Shown here: positions 51,458 to 62,210 of the stretch, in pieces | Position numbering within the stretch: position 1 is the stretch's first letter | Layout of the letters: each line of letters begins with the position of its first letter | NCBI GenBank assembly: GCA_020746835.1 | Contig: JAGPNK010000001.1 | Span: 2,914,001 to 2,978,000 of the forward strand | DNA from: Stachybotrys elegans | Taxonomy: Eukaryota; Ascomycota; Sordariomycetes; Hypocreales; Stachybotryaceae | Direction: 5' to 3' | Length of the DNA: 64,000 nucleotides | The notes under the pieces: generated by a model | The model's input: only the letters and a program-made list of their open reading frames with translations | Database searches by the model: none | What the model was told of the DNA's origin: nothing | Program-made: the position numbers and the translations under genes

Positions 51458-51816
51458 GAGCCTTGACGAGTTGACTACAAGGGAGGGCTTTTAGGAGGAG
51501 GAGGATGAAAAGAATTGGAGAAGAAGGTGTCGGAAGCGAGCCAGTCTTTTGTGTGTGGCCCTGGGGTTTAGTTTTGTCTATGAATATGGAGTGGAAATGT
51601 CGCGAAACAAAAGGAAAAAGAAATGTAAGTGATGCAAAAGGCATCGGCCAAGTCCATTATGCTGTAAACTATTTCTAGCGCGCTGGATTAAATGAAATCA
51701 ATTTTTAGAAGACTGCGTTCGAGAAGATCATCATGGTCGACGCTCTTGGTCGACCACATTTGCCTCACTTGTCCTTCTGCTGCGCGAGCCCAGCCATCCT
51801 GCAGCTGGGCGCTCGT
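51458..51816. other. Convergent intergenic region
   Basis: The 3' flanks of PMT4 and the unknown minus-strand gene meet here. No feature is recognised. Confidence 0.5.
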
Positions 51817-53115
51817 CTATGGATGTGAACGCGAATACCGAGTATTACACCCTCGAGGGAACCTCCCTGAGGCTGCTGGCTCTGTGTCGAAGTCTATCAA
51901 ATCTACTCCGCCTCCGTTGGGGATCAACGCTGCAGTTTCGGAGACGCACGAAGTTCGCGGGCGAGAATAGTTCACAGACGCGCTATTTCTGTCTTGGCTG
52001 TCAGGGCTGGGCAACTTCCTCAGAAGCTCGGAAACGCCCTCGTAGATAGCCTTGTCGTTGGCCTCGTTGGACCAAATGACTCCGCGCATGGCCTCGTACA
52101 AGATACGCTTGAGCTTGGTGGGGTTTCTCGCGTACTGCGGGGTCGGCGGGCGGATCAGCTCCTCGATTTTCAGCTCCATGATGTTCTGGAGGATGAAGGC
52201 CTCTACGTCCTGGTCGGATTCTCCTTCAGGCCGGGCGAGCACTTGGCGGACGAAGCCGATGCGGGCCTGGCCTAGTGATGTGAAACGAGGGAATCGAATC
52301 TCGACGGTACGCTTCTCTGCACTGTGCTCCTGTGCGGCTCTCAGCAGCTCGCCTATGGGCTCTACCTTGACATCATCCGAAGGCCGGGGAGCAGGCTCGG
52401 CATAATCATGGGTTCCCTGGTGAGGAGGGATAGTGACCATGGCCGGGCGGGCCCCGGCGGTAGCGGGCTGCGCGAAGCAGAGAACGGCGTCATCAAGTCT
52501 GCTGTCGTTGGAGCAGATGGAGTCGGCAAGGCTCAGCACACTCATCCTGGATACGCAGCGGGACAAGGGCTGTGACTGCGGCTGCAGCTGTTCGCTTTCG
52601 TCGATGGTCTCCAAGCACGAGGGTGTGCGGAGGAGTCCGAGGGAGGACCGCCGGAGGTTTCGCTTCGCAGAGGCATGGAAGCTCCTTGAGGCTGGCGTGG
52701 GCTGTCCTGTCCGGTTCTGGAGAGCCTGCTTGGTTATTTCCCGGTCAACCTCGACGGGTTCCTGGAGAGAATATGTTTCCTGGTTCTTCTCTTCCTCGGG
52801 ACGGGAGGACGGAACGATAGACGTTGGGTGGGGGAGGACGAGGTCTGGGGAGCTCTGCTCACTACATCCCGTCACTTCTTGCCTGAGGGGGCTGCATCTT
52901 CTAAGGGCTGGGTATCTGTAGCCTCCGAGGTAGTCGTTCCGGACGGGCTCGATCTGGTCCGAGCTCGAGACAGAGGCCATTATTTGCTGATGATGCCGGC
53001 TCGTCGACAGCACGAGGGAGTAGACTGGCCTGGATAGAGACACCAGGCAGCTACGGCGCACTCTGAAGCTTGTCTGGTGGTACGTTTTCGACTGGAGCGT
53101 CTGGGTTTGTTCCAT
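51817..53115 (-). CDS. Uncharacterised protein, 432 residues
   Basis: One open frame, family not recognised. Residues 1-45 are basic and may be untranslated: an ATG at 52980 (AAATAATGG) has a better context and begins MASVSSSDQIEPVRNDYLGG. Residues 60-250 are polar and probably disordered, with Arg/Ser-rich phosphorylation-like segments (AKRNLRRSSLGLLR). Residues about 255-385 look folded and helical (PIGELLRAAQEHSAEKRTVE, FVRQVLARPEGESDQDVEAF, KLKRILYEAMRGVIWSNEAN). A short LIDFD sequence near residue 406 fits a clathrin-box pattern, but so short a match may be chance. Codon phase is intact over 1.3 kb with balanced composition, which supports a real gene. It shares a divergent upstream region with the homocitrate-synthase paralogue. 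Confidence 0.7.
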   Translation of the reverse strand: MEQTQTLQSKTYHQTSFRVRRSCLVSLSRPVYSLVLSTSRHHQQIMASVSSSDQIEPVRNDYLGGYRYPALRRCSPLRQEVTGCSEQSSPDLVLPHPTSIVPSSRPEEEKNQETYSLQEPVEVDREITKQALQNRTGQPTPASRSFHASAKRNLRRSSLGLLRTPSCLETIDESEQLQPQSQPLSRCVSRMSVLSLADSICSNDSRLDDAVLCFAQPATAGARPAMVTIPPHQGTHDYAEPAPRPSDDVKVEPIGELLRAAQEHSAEKRTVEIRFPRFTSLGQARIGFVRQVLARPEGESDQDVEAFILQNIMELKIEELIRPPTPQYARNPTKLKRILYEAMRGVIWSNEANDKAIYEGVSELLRKLPSPDSQDRNSASVNYSRPRTSCVSETAALIPNGGGVDLIDFDTEPAASGRFPRGCNTRYSRSHP

Positions 53116-54451
53116 CGGTGGTTACGAAGAGGGTTGTCTCGCCATGTCGGTGGAGAGAACTGGCGTGTATTTGTACCAGAAGAAGCCGAGAGATATCTTA
53201 GGAAGTCGTTTGAGAGTCGAGCTTGGCGAACAGATGGATTGTGAGAATCCATGGTGTGCAGTGTTGATGGGGAAGCTGTTCTGCGAACGTAGGAGTGTTC
53301 CTTGGCGTGAGTAGGAAAAGGAGATTTGTACGGGAGGTGTGTTCGAGGCTCACAATGCTGTTCACTTACCTCCATACTGACCTAGGTATAGACTGTTCCG
53401 TCGGTTTCATCGCGAGACAATGGGATCAAGATGCGTTGAGCTTTCTTTGTCACGCTGGGGCGATCTTAACGTCATCAAGAACCTGCACCTTGGGGATGAA
53501 TTACATGAAACTACTGCAGCACAGTACCTAGGCAAGCTGACTGGCGCACACAAAGATGTTGTTGTCAATGATAGAGAGATAGTCTAACAAGGTGCAGTGG
53601 GGAAAAGATGAATAAAGGGACGAAGCTGTCCACCGCCAGCGCGGAATAGAACAATGAACGACTGCCCAGGCCAAGCACAGGTCGCTGTCGGCTCAACACC
53701 ACCGAGTCAGGTACAGAACAGTGGTTACAGAGGCAGCTGCATCATTGCCGGTCAGAAGATGCGGTCATTTTACGAAGATGCCCTTCTCCGGCCTAGACAT
53801 CTGGATATCTGGCAGTCACCACCGCCGTATGCGTCACTGTGCAACCATCTTTGATCGATACACGCACTCGCTCGCATGGTCCAAAGGGAGAAGAAGACGT
53901 TACCCAGCAAATCGGCCCATCTCACCGTCGCAAGCAAGCCGTTCCTGCAGCCAAGGGCAGTCCTCTGCCATGAGAAGCAGTGCTGGTACGCGGCCCAATT
54001 GCAGATTTGATGTCCATGTCCACTGCAGACGCGGTTGCATTGCATCCGTCCGCTCGAAACATGTCGGCTTTCCGTTGGCTACAAGGTCGAAAGCTGGGCA
54101 TGTCGACATGTCGGGTTCGAATTGGCAAGATCCATCCATGCCAAGAAGCATCGAAAAACTTCCACGACTACCAAATACAGAAGGAAGGCATGCACGTCCG
54201 AGAGTCGGGAAGGTGCTTAGTGAGTCACTAGACAACTTAGTTGCCGCTTTGAAAATATTTCTTGCGCAACCCCACACACAAACAAATAAAAGGTCAATTG
54301 CTCCGCAACGTACAACTCCGTCATCATACTACCTACCGCACCAAACACCCTCCAGGACCCATTGCTGGGAGAGACTCAACTTGTCCGATCCCAAGAGCAA
54401 GACACCACACCAGAGCCGGCATCTCGACGATTGTATGCTTGTGCAGACAGC
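53116..54451. other. Divergent intergenic region
   Basis: Upstream region of the unknown minus-strand gene and of the homocitrate-synthase paralogue. A 307-residue plus-strand open frame (53721-54644) runs into the paralogue's first exon in another frame; it has no family motif and is taken as spurious. Confidence 0.5.
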
Positions 54452-55863
54452 ATGGCACCCCCGATCACTCACCACACGAGCCACACGATGGGCAACGGAG
54501 CTAGCAGCAGCAACAGCGGCTGCCATGGCAATGCAAGCAGTCTCATCACTCATCACACGAGCCACACCATGGAGAATGGTGCCAGCAGCGGTGCTGGTGG
54601 TGGGGGGCAGTCTGCCCCAAGTCAGGTCGTGGAAGCCGCCCTGACGACCTCGACCGAACAGCAACAGACCTTGAACAACAACGACAACAACAACACAACA
54701 CACACCGGGTTTGACGACCTAATTGAGCACTCCCAGGCCCAGGATGGAGATTCCGCTGAGCTGAGCTCTTCCGTCGGCAGCATTTCTCCCTGCGACACCG
54801 ATGAGTCCGACGACGATGCAGCTGGCAGCCCCATGACCACCAACCAGAACTCGGTCATCCTCGAGAACTGGAGCATCATTGACAGCACGCTGCGCGAAGG
54901 AGAGCAGTTTGCCAACGCCTACTTCACCACGGAGCAGAAGATGCAGATTGCCCGCGCCCTTGACGACATTGGCGTCGAATATGTACGTCGCAACTCATCA
55001 CCATTCGTCACCCAGCGCTCTCCATGGCCTCCCCTATGTTGTTCCAGCTAACCTTGACCCCCTCTACAGATCGAATTGACCTCCCCCGTCGCGTCGGTCC
55101 AGTCGTTCGAAGACTGTGCAGCCATCTGCAAGATGGGGCTCAAGACCAAGGTCCTGTGCCATATTAGATGCAACCTGGATGACGCGAAGCGTGCTGTCGA
55201 GGCTGGTGTCGACGGAATGTATGTGCAACATTGCCCTATTCCCTCTTCCATACGGAGCACTGGCTGATGCGTTCTGGATGTAGTAACATGTGTATTGGCA
55301 CGTCAGCCCAACTCATGGAGCATTCCCACGGCAAGGACATGGCCTACATTGCTGCCACGGCCAAGAAGGTCATTGAGTATGTCAAGGCGAACAACATTGA
55401 GATTCGCTTCTCGGGAGAAGACTCGTTCCGCTCCGACTTCTCCGAGATCCTGAAGCTGTACTCGCTCATGGACTCTCTGGGCGCCAACCGCGTCGGTATT
55501 GCCGACACCGTCGGAGGCGCCTCGCCCATGGAGGTCTACAACAAAATCTCTGCGCTCCGCAAGACCGTCTCGTGTGACATCGAGACGCATTTCCACAACG
55601 ATACAGGCTGCGCAATCTCCAATGCCTTGCTGGCGCTCGAGGCCGGAGCGACTCACATCGACACGACAGTGCTCGGAATTGGTGAGCGCAACGGCATCAC
55701 CCCGCTTGGTGGCCTGCTGGCCTGCCTCATGCCCACTCGAGGGAGGGAGATTCTGCAGAAGTACAACGTCGAAAAGGTGGCTCCCCTTGAGCGTCTGATT
55801 GCGGAGATTGTTTCGGTGGAAATCCCGTTCAACAACCGCGTCATCTCGCCAGACTGTGCTTAG
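54452..55863 (+). CDS. Homocitrate-synthase-like protein lacking the C-terminal region
   Basis: Three exons, 54452-54982, 55070-55218 and 55284-55863, give 419 residues. The first 135 residues are low complexity (His/Ser/Gly/Asn-rich) with a direct repeat. A homocitrate synthase/isopropylmalate synthase TIM barrel follows: [20 protein letters not shown] with catalytic Arg and metal-binding Asp, [10 protein letters not shown] across a junction, [31 protein letters not shown], and [17 protein letters not shown] with the two metal-binding histidines, then [13 protein letters not shown]. The frame stops at [15 protein letters not shown], where full-length Lys20/Lys21 enzymes continue with a GCAFTHKAGIHAKAI-type region and about 120 more residues. 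I found no downstream continuation. The barrel could bind 2-oxoglutarate and metal, but without the lid and dimer region normal lysine-pathway activity is doubtful. A full-length enzyme presumably exists elsewhere. Confidence 0.85.
54464..54592 (+). repeat. 48-bp imperfect direct repeat in the first exon
   Basis: Two in-frame copies, 54464-54511 and 54545-54592, encode ITHHTSHTM followed by GNGASS or ENGASS. They are offset by 81 bp (27 codons). Each contains an ATG that could serve as an internal start. Confidence 0.85.
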
Positions 55864-56179
55864 GCAACGCCTTGGGGGAGGTGACTTGGAGACATCTCAT
55901 CTCTCTTGTTTAAACGTGTCTTTGCATGAAGGAAGTCATACGTACCTTTCGACGGATCACTCACATGGTCCATGTTTGTTCTAATTCAACATGACCCCAT
56001 GTTCCTCCTCAAATTCAACATTTGAGAAGGTTTGCTATAAAATCACCAGTCCTTCCCAAGTGCCAAGTTCATCAAGTGACCGTTTTCATCATATCCAAGA
56101 GATCTGCCAACGTAGGAGTATCAAAAAGGTATATTAAAGGTATATTTATCTCTTGCCTTGCTGGCCAAAAAGAATAGAA

Positions 56180-56288
56180 TGATACCTGCAGGACTCACCT
56201 GCGCCTATTTCTAGACTGCGAATGATTGTGGACACGGGAGGATCCAGTCAACCCGAACACAGCGCCTTAACCGCTCGGCCAAAGTACC
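56180..56288 (-). tRNA. Leu-type tRNA-like gene or pseudogene with intron
   Basis: Read from 56288 leftward. A 7-bp acceptor stem forms (GGTACTT with AGGTATC, two G-U pairs). It is followed by TG, a D arm (GCC...GGC around GAGCGGTTAA, a good A box), an anticodon stem CTGTG/CGCAG, a variable-arm hairpin CTA-GAAA-TAG, a T stem GCAGG/CCTGC and discriminator A. A long variable arm plus A73 fits tRNA-Leu. The loop begins TTCGGG, giving anticodon CGG (proline codon) instead of a Leu anticodon, with about 30 nt of intron-like sequence after position 37. The T loop is only TGAGT: the B box looks like GGTTCGAGTCC with TC deleted. I therefore suspect a pseudogene, though all stems are kept. Confidence 0.55.
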
Positions 56289-59200
56289 TTGGGAACTGCT
56301 GGTAGATGGAGGACGTGAATCAGATGATATTGGCGGTTGTCGATCTGTTTCCAAGCGCCCTAGTTTTTGCTATTTGAAGTTATTTTCCTGTGCGGTTTGT
56401 GCGCCGGCGCTGTGTGGTGTTTTCTTTTCTCCCAAAAGGGGGAAAATATTGCTGCAATTCTGATAGGCCAGGCAGGCCTGGAGAAAGTGACAGTGCGGCG
56501 TGTGTGCATAACGTCTCACGTGAAAGGCAGGAGATCATCGGAGACACAGCTATTGGCTGGAGGAACTGAGTCACCTCTCTCCCGTATCAACCATCTAACA
56601 CACAGGTTTCTTGGGCTTGAAGGAATTAGGAACCTCGTATTCAAACCTTGCTTGTGTAGGAGGGGAGCAGACACCACGCATGGGTGATGCGGCTCAGAAA
56701 CGAAACAAGGAAGCGTTTCATGTGTATGGTGCTGTCCATGAAAGAATTGATGGTTCAGTTCGTCGCCGTAAGAGCTCGAGTATCGCTGGCCTCCGCTATG
56801 TCAGTCCCATAAGTTGCTCGGCCTTGGGCTGGGACAAAGCCCCGACGGGAGTTCGTGAACCATGCCCCTGATGCAACTGTATTTGTGGAGTCGATGGCCA
56901 TCGGACCACGCCGGTAGATGGAGAATATACACTTTGAACGCTGGCCACTTTCGATAAGAGGCAGAGGGTGCGGCCCAGTCGGAGCTAGAGGCGTGAGTCA
57001 ACCGGTCTGCAGGTATGAGTGCGCCCGCACTCGATAATTCGTCGATTTCCGTGACGGGGTGGGGGAGGATGGCGATGCTAAGCGGGACTTTGGTCGCCGG
57101 TGGCCAGCCCTACTTGTGGATCGAGCAGGGGGGGTTCCAGAGGGAGCAGTCGCCGTTGCGGAAGTGGCCAGAGTGAATCGCTCAATCATCTGCTCGTAGC
57201 CGTCACCACCATGCTACGCAATAGGCTCTGACACCCCCCGCCCGTTGATCGTATTGGGCAAAGGAGGGGGATTCCGAGACACGGGAGTGGAGGGCGTGGG
57301 AAGAAGGCCGCAGGGCAAGTCTTTGGTTGGCGAGGAGGACATGGTGTCGAGGACAGATCGATGGCAAACGAGGGACATGCAAGCACGGCGCTGGGAGGCG
57401 CGCCCTGTGATGTACGCCGAGATAAGGTGTCACATCACGATGCAGGTTGTGCGCCCTATCACGACTGAATTGTGACTGCATACTGCGTGCATGGTGCATA
57501 GGGCAGAAACAAAAGGTCCCAAAGGGGTAAGTTGGGAATGTTTAGGACTCCCACCAGTGTGTGGTGGTGGTGGTGGCTGTCCGGGTACCGTACCTTGTCT
57601 TCCACCAACGAATCACCTCGACGTTGGAGGAGGTCGCGGCCAGACGCCGGCCTCATGGTGGCATCGGAGGTCATCTGCTGCTGGTCAACTTGCATCCCGC
57701 ATGAACCAGCAACATGAGACGAGGCAATGGGAGAGGCCGGCGTCCCTCCTCGTCGGGTTTCACGGCCATGCACGTCAAACGGTCCCTCTCTCGTCTCAAC
57801 AGCAGGCCCTCCTTGCTCAAGATAGACAGGAATCGGCAATCGAGCGCCTGGGCATACTGTACATTGGTACAGGACAAAGTGGCGGGATTGCTGCCGGGCT
57901 GGTCCGAAGGAATTGCCGATCGCTGGCACGGCGATTTCTCTCCTCTTCCTCCTTGCTTTGGTGGGTGTTGTGCGGCTCAAGACGCCGAACCAACAGGCAT
58001 CGTCTTGGTTGGCTATGCACCCCTCGGCGGCTGTGTAGCTATGGCACTGCAACTGGGGCCAGACCCCAGCCCTGCAGATCTCTGTTGGTGATGTGCTCGA
58101 GTGATGGTAGGCTAGGCCAAGCCAGTGGTAAGAACCAGCGAGACGTGGGTGAGCTCAATTGGTCGGTACTTCGTCTGACGCGGAGATGGGCTACAAACTA
58201 TCGGTACCGCCAGCCACAGTGGCCCCATCAAACCGTCTATCCCCTGCATAAGGCGTTTCCATAGGCTCATGACCATGACAGCGACGTGGACACGACCCCC
58301 AGATGCTGGGGAAGCACGCCGGGGAGGGAAGCAGGACGCAAGACTGCGGACGTGCAGACCAGAGACACAAGCAAGAGAGGTGAAAAAAATTGCTCAGGGA
58401 CATTTACCACGACTCCAAAGGGAGGGGGGGACATCATCGGGTGACGTGGTATCCTTGGGGGCGCGAACCGAGATGACCTGGGAACGCGCCAGCCGTGGTA
58501 CGCAAACGTCCGGGCCCGTCGAGGTCCTGGGAAATGTTTGGGCGAGTGACGGCTCTGAGAATTCGGCTGCCTTTCAGTTGAGTCTAAAATGGGGGCATCG
58601 TCTGGCGGGTATTGTTGCAAACACCGGCGGGCTAGGGATAGTGCCGTGCTAAGGGCTGTACACAGCTGCAAAACACGCTCGGGCGGGCTCTACAGTGCCA
58701 GTTCTGTCGCTGGGCTTGCTGGCGCACCCTGCTGGCTTCCTTTGGCGCACTGTATCCGTTGGAGGCTCTTGCTAGCCACTGGCGTCCCTTGCTGCCCTTG
58801 GGCTTAACAATCACCGCTGGGTCCACCGCCTAGGATCACTATCCTGAATAATGCGGACTACGCCTCACCACATCCGCATCCCGCTAATCCCTTTTGGGGG
58901 GCACGCTCCAGGCAGCAGCCTGCTGTGGGCTGAGATGGAACCCATCTTCCTGTTTGCTAAGCACACTGCTCCATAATACACCACATCCACTCCGCCTTCT
59001 CTCCCTCTCTCCCTCTGCTTCCAACCCTCCAACCCTCCAACCCTCAAGCTCCTCCTCCCGCCTGAGGCTGCCTTTTTTCCTCTTGATCCTCTCGCTCCTC
59101 GTCTGCAGTGGTCATTGTCAACCAGAATCTCGCTGCCGAGAGGGTTCTCATCCATTGTCCACCTGCGTTGCACTTTCCCGGGAATCCGCGCTCGTTCCGC

Positions 59201-59864
59201 ACAGCGCTTCTCGTCTCATATACCATCTGCTGCGCCCTCCAGACCGCCTGCATCCTCAGTCCTTCGCCAACCCATCCAACATCGCTTGCCACGCGCTCGA
59301 CGAGCTTCTACATATCGCCGCTGGGTTTTTCTACATTGCATCAGCGTCTATTGCCCCTGCTGCGGTCGATTAAATTCGTACCCGTTCGCTCGGTTCCTGT
59401 TTGATTATTATTCGCGGCTTGTTCTCTTGCCTTCCATCGACATCGATCAAGCCGCGCCCTCCGAACTCCCCGTCACCTGCGTTGATCTGTCTATACTGTC
59501 GTCTCAACGGAGACTCGGCGTCTCGGCCCCAATCAGCTTTGGGTAAGGACAGATAAGCCATCTTTCTCTGCCTCTCTCTCATCTTCCATCTATCCCGCCC
59601 GTCCGTTCGCTCCTGTCGACGGCTTGGTTGTGTCACGGTTCCATCACCACTTCTCGCGCCCTTCATCTCGTTTGGCGTGTGGAACGAACTCAATCTACCC
59701 CGTTGTGACTCACATGCCCGCCTTGCACAGAGCCTTGCCTCAAGTTGTCCCAGGGGTAAACTAACCTTACTCTTGCCGGCGCAGGTCAAGGACTCGTGTG
59801 GCTATAATCATCCTTCGCACACGCCCCCATCAAACCCCCCACCCCAGATAGGACTATTTCGACC
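56289..59864. other. Intergenic, upstream of C2H2 transcription factor
   Basis: Short overlapping frames only, up to about 257 residues (57491-58264, plus) without family motifs and partly over GGT-repeat sequence. From about 58980 the plus strand becomes strongly pyrimidine-rich and continues so to the ATG at 59865, consistent with a long leader, possibly with a leader intron ending at the CAG near 59783. Confidence 0.5.
59021..59045. repeat. 8-bp tandem repeat (CCAACCCT)
   Basis: Three tandem copies of CCAACCCT in the pyrimidine-rich leader or promoter region of the C2H2 factor. Confidence 0.85.
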
Positions 59865-62210
59865 ATGTCTTCCTGCGTCAACCCACGCCGAAGGACACCG
59901 GTGACTCGTCTGGGAGCAGAGAGCAGTGAGGCTGCTCTTAAAGCTAGCATGGCCCTCCGTAAGGGTGCCACCTTCCATTCTCCTACTTCTCCTACCTCGC
60001 CCTCGCTCGACTTCACCCCTCCTGGCCTGCCTCGGTCTCAAACCCTCATGGAGGATGTCGTCGATGCCAACCGTCGTCGCATCGCCTTGACCCTCAACGA
60101 CATTGACGAGGCTCTCTCCCTCACAGCAGAGGGTTCCTCGACACTGCCCAAGAGCCCAAGGCCAACGTCGCTGCGCGACACCAGCCTTCCCATCCCTCGG
60201 GGCTTCCTCGACGCCCCCGTCGTTGATCCCGCCATGGCCAAGGAAGCCGAGAGGAGGGTTCTTCGCCCTCGCTCCGTCCGACGCAGCAGGCACCATGCCT
60301 CGGACAGTGGCCTGGGCACTTCCATCGCCTCCGCTAGCGACAAGGACGCCGAGGTGGCCAAGGTAGCCAAGTCTGTCTCGGCCATCACCCGCTCCGCTGC
60401 TTCTAGCGCCGCCGCTCTGCCCAGCCTTAGCTCCAAGGCCGTGAGCCGCATCCAAGGACATGTCCTTCGCCCCCTCCTTGAGAAGCCTAGTCTCAAGGAT
60501 TTCGAGCCTATTGTGCTCGACGTTCCGCGACGTATCCGCGACAAGGAAATCATATGCCTCCGTGATCTTGAGAAGACTCTCATCTTCATGGCGCCGGTAA
60601 GTGAACTCGAATCCGATGCTGGAGTTTGGGGAAATGCTTATAGGACGTTGCGCGTAAAGGATAAGGCAAAGACCTCGGCCTTGTACCTCGACTTCTGCCT
60701 TACATCCATTCTCTGCATTCAAGCGACCGTCGAATACATCAGCGACCGCGAGCAAGTACGCCCAGGCGATCGACCTTACACTAACGGATACTTTATCGAT
60801 TTGAAGGAACAAATTTACCAGTACGGCCGACTGTTGGCCGACGTCAAAAAGGGTGACGTGACCAACGAGATGGATGTTGACCAGTACGTATCCCGGCTTG
60901 TTCCTTTACGCAACCCAGCTAATTGTATCCAAAGGGATGATGAGATCAAACTCTATGGCGGCATTGCCGAGACCGGCCGTCCCGCAGAGCTTATTCGCGT
61001 CAAGAAGGACGGCACCGCCATTTCCATGGCCACGGGTCTTCCCGTCGACCTGGAAGAATCACCCTACAAACTCAAGCGCTCGCTCAGCGAGCAACGCGAG
61101 GACGAGGAAGAAATCATGCGCTCCATGGCCCGCCGCAAGAAGAACGCCAGCCCCGAGGAGCTGGCACCCAAAAAGTGCCGCGAGCCCGGTTGCAATAAGG
61201 AGTTCAAGCGGCCATGCGACCTTACCAAGCACGAGAAGACGCACTCTCGCCCCTGGAAGTGCCCCATTCCCACCTGCAAGTATCACGAGTTTGGGTGGCC
61301 GACCGAGAAGGAGATGGATCGCCACATCAACGACAAGCACTCGGACGCCCCTGCCATGTACGAGTGTCTCTACAAGCCCTGCCCATACAAGTCGAAGAGA
61401 GAGTCCAACTGCAAGCAGCACATGGAGAAGGCTCACGGCTGGACCTACGTGCGAACCAAGACCAACAAGAAGGGTCTTGCCAAGGCCTCCATCTCTGAGC
61501 AGCAGACTCCTCCCCTAGGCAATGTCTCTACCCCAGACACCACCCCAGCCTACAGCGTTCCTACTCCGCCTGAGGAGACTGGACTCGCCCCCATGGCCAG
61601 CGATTTTCCTCTCTACCAGCCCGACTCTGACTGGTTGGCCGCAAACGGTCTCCAGCCCAACAACATCGATACCTTGATTGACATGGATATGGATGTGGAC
61701 TTGGACCTGAGCGCAGACAACACGTCTCCTAGCTCTGCCGCCACGTACGACAACTACCCTCCCTACCAGAACGGGTCAACATTCATTCTCAATGACGAGG
61801 ATATCTATGCTGCCACCGCCACGGTTCACATCCCCGCTCAGCTCTCTACACCTGAGCAACTGTACAACAAACAAATGCCACAACAACTTGCCCCTTATCC
61901 TTCGCACACCATTCCCTCCGCACCCTACCAGGTCTCTGCACCACCACACTTCTCGCCGACCGGCCAACAGAACGCCATGCTGTTCACGCCCAACTCGATG
62001 CGAGATGTCGACGAAGGATTTGATGAGACCTTTGCTGGCGACGACGCCGATTTCCAATTGTTCCCTTCCCATGTGAATAAGGAACAGGAATTCCAGTCAC
62101 TCTTCGTGGAGATGCCCAGCGCCAACCTGGGCTTCTCCCAGGCCTCTCAGCAAGACTTGTTTTCGTCCCTTGACTGGGCAAACATGGACTTTCAGAATCT
62201 TCAAGAATAA
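59865..62210 (+). CDS. C2H2 zinc-finger transcription factor, three fingers
   Basis: Three exons, 59865-60596, 60660-60883 and 60935-62210, give 743 residues. The intron calls rest on GTAAGT and GTACGT donors, AAAG acceptors and continuity of MAP/DKAKTSALYLDFC and VDQ/DDEIKLYGG, which I recall as contiguous in related fungal proteins. Residues about 220-330 form a conserved non-finger region (IVLDVPRRIRDKEIICLRDL, YLDFCLTSILCIQATVEYIS, PYTNGYFIDLKEQIYQYGRL). Three fingers lie at about 397-497: CREPGC...HEKTH, CPIPTC...HINDKH and CLYKPC...HMEKAH, followed by GWTYVRTKTNKK. The C-terminal 240 residues are acidic and Pro/Gln/Asn-rich, like an activation domain. It is probably a nuclear regulator of unknown targets. 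Both introns are multiples of three without stops, so an unspliced 781-residue form is also open. Confidence 0.88.
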   Translation: MSSCVNPRRRTPVTRLGAESSEAALKASMALRKGATFHSPTSPTSPSLDFTPPGLPRSQTLMEDVVDANRRRIALTLNDIDEALSLTAEGSSTLPKSPRPTSLRDTSLPIPRGFLDAPVVDPAMAKEAERRVLRPRSVRRSRHHASDSGLGTSIASASDKDAEVAKVAKSVSAITRSAASSAAALPSLSSKAVSRIQGHVLRPLLEKPSLKDFEPIVLDVPRRIRDKEIICLRDLEKTLIFMAPVSELESDAGVWGNAYRTLRVKDKAKTSALYLDFCLTSILCIQATVEYISDREQVRPGDRPYTNGYFIDLKEQIYQYGRLLADVKKGDVTNEMDVDQYVSRLVPLRNPANCIQRDDEIKLYGGIAETGRPAELIRVKKDGTAISMATGLPVDLEESPYKLKRSLSEQREDEEEIMRSMARRKKNASPEELAPKKCREPGCNKEFKRPCDLTKHEKTHSRPWKCPIPTCKYHEFGWPTEKEMDRHINDKHSDAPAMYECLYKPCPYKSKRESNCKQHMEKAHGWTYVRTKTNKKGLAKASISEQQTPPLGNVSTPDTTPAYSVPTPPEETGLAPMASDFPLYQPDSDWLAANGLQPNNIDTLIDMDMDVDLDLSADNTSPSSAATYDNYPPYQNGSTFILNDEDIYAATATVHIPAQLSTPEQLYNKQMPQQLAPYPSHTIPSAPYQVSAPPHFSPTGQQNAMLFTPNSMRDVDEGFDETFAGDDADFQLFPSHVNKEQEFQSLFVEMPSANLGFSQASQQDLFSSLDWANMDFQNLQE

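Noticed and set aside
53721..54644. 307-residue plus-strand frame before the homocitrate-synthase paralogue
   Set aside because: It runs in another frame into a confirmed exon, has shadow-like composition and no recognised domain; its start lies in non-coding DNA.
57491..58264. 257-residue plus-strand frame upstream of the three-finger factor
   Set aside because: Trp/Gly/Arg-rich translation across a GGT repeat, with a minus-strand frame of similar length over the same DNA; no domain.
59808..60812. 334-residue minus-strand frame over the C2H2 factor
   Set aside because: Antisense shadow; the opposite strand carries conserved, spliced coding sequence.
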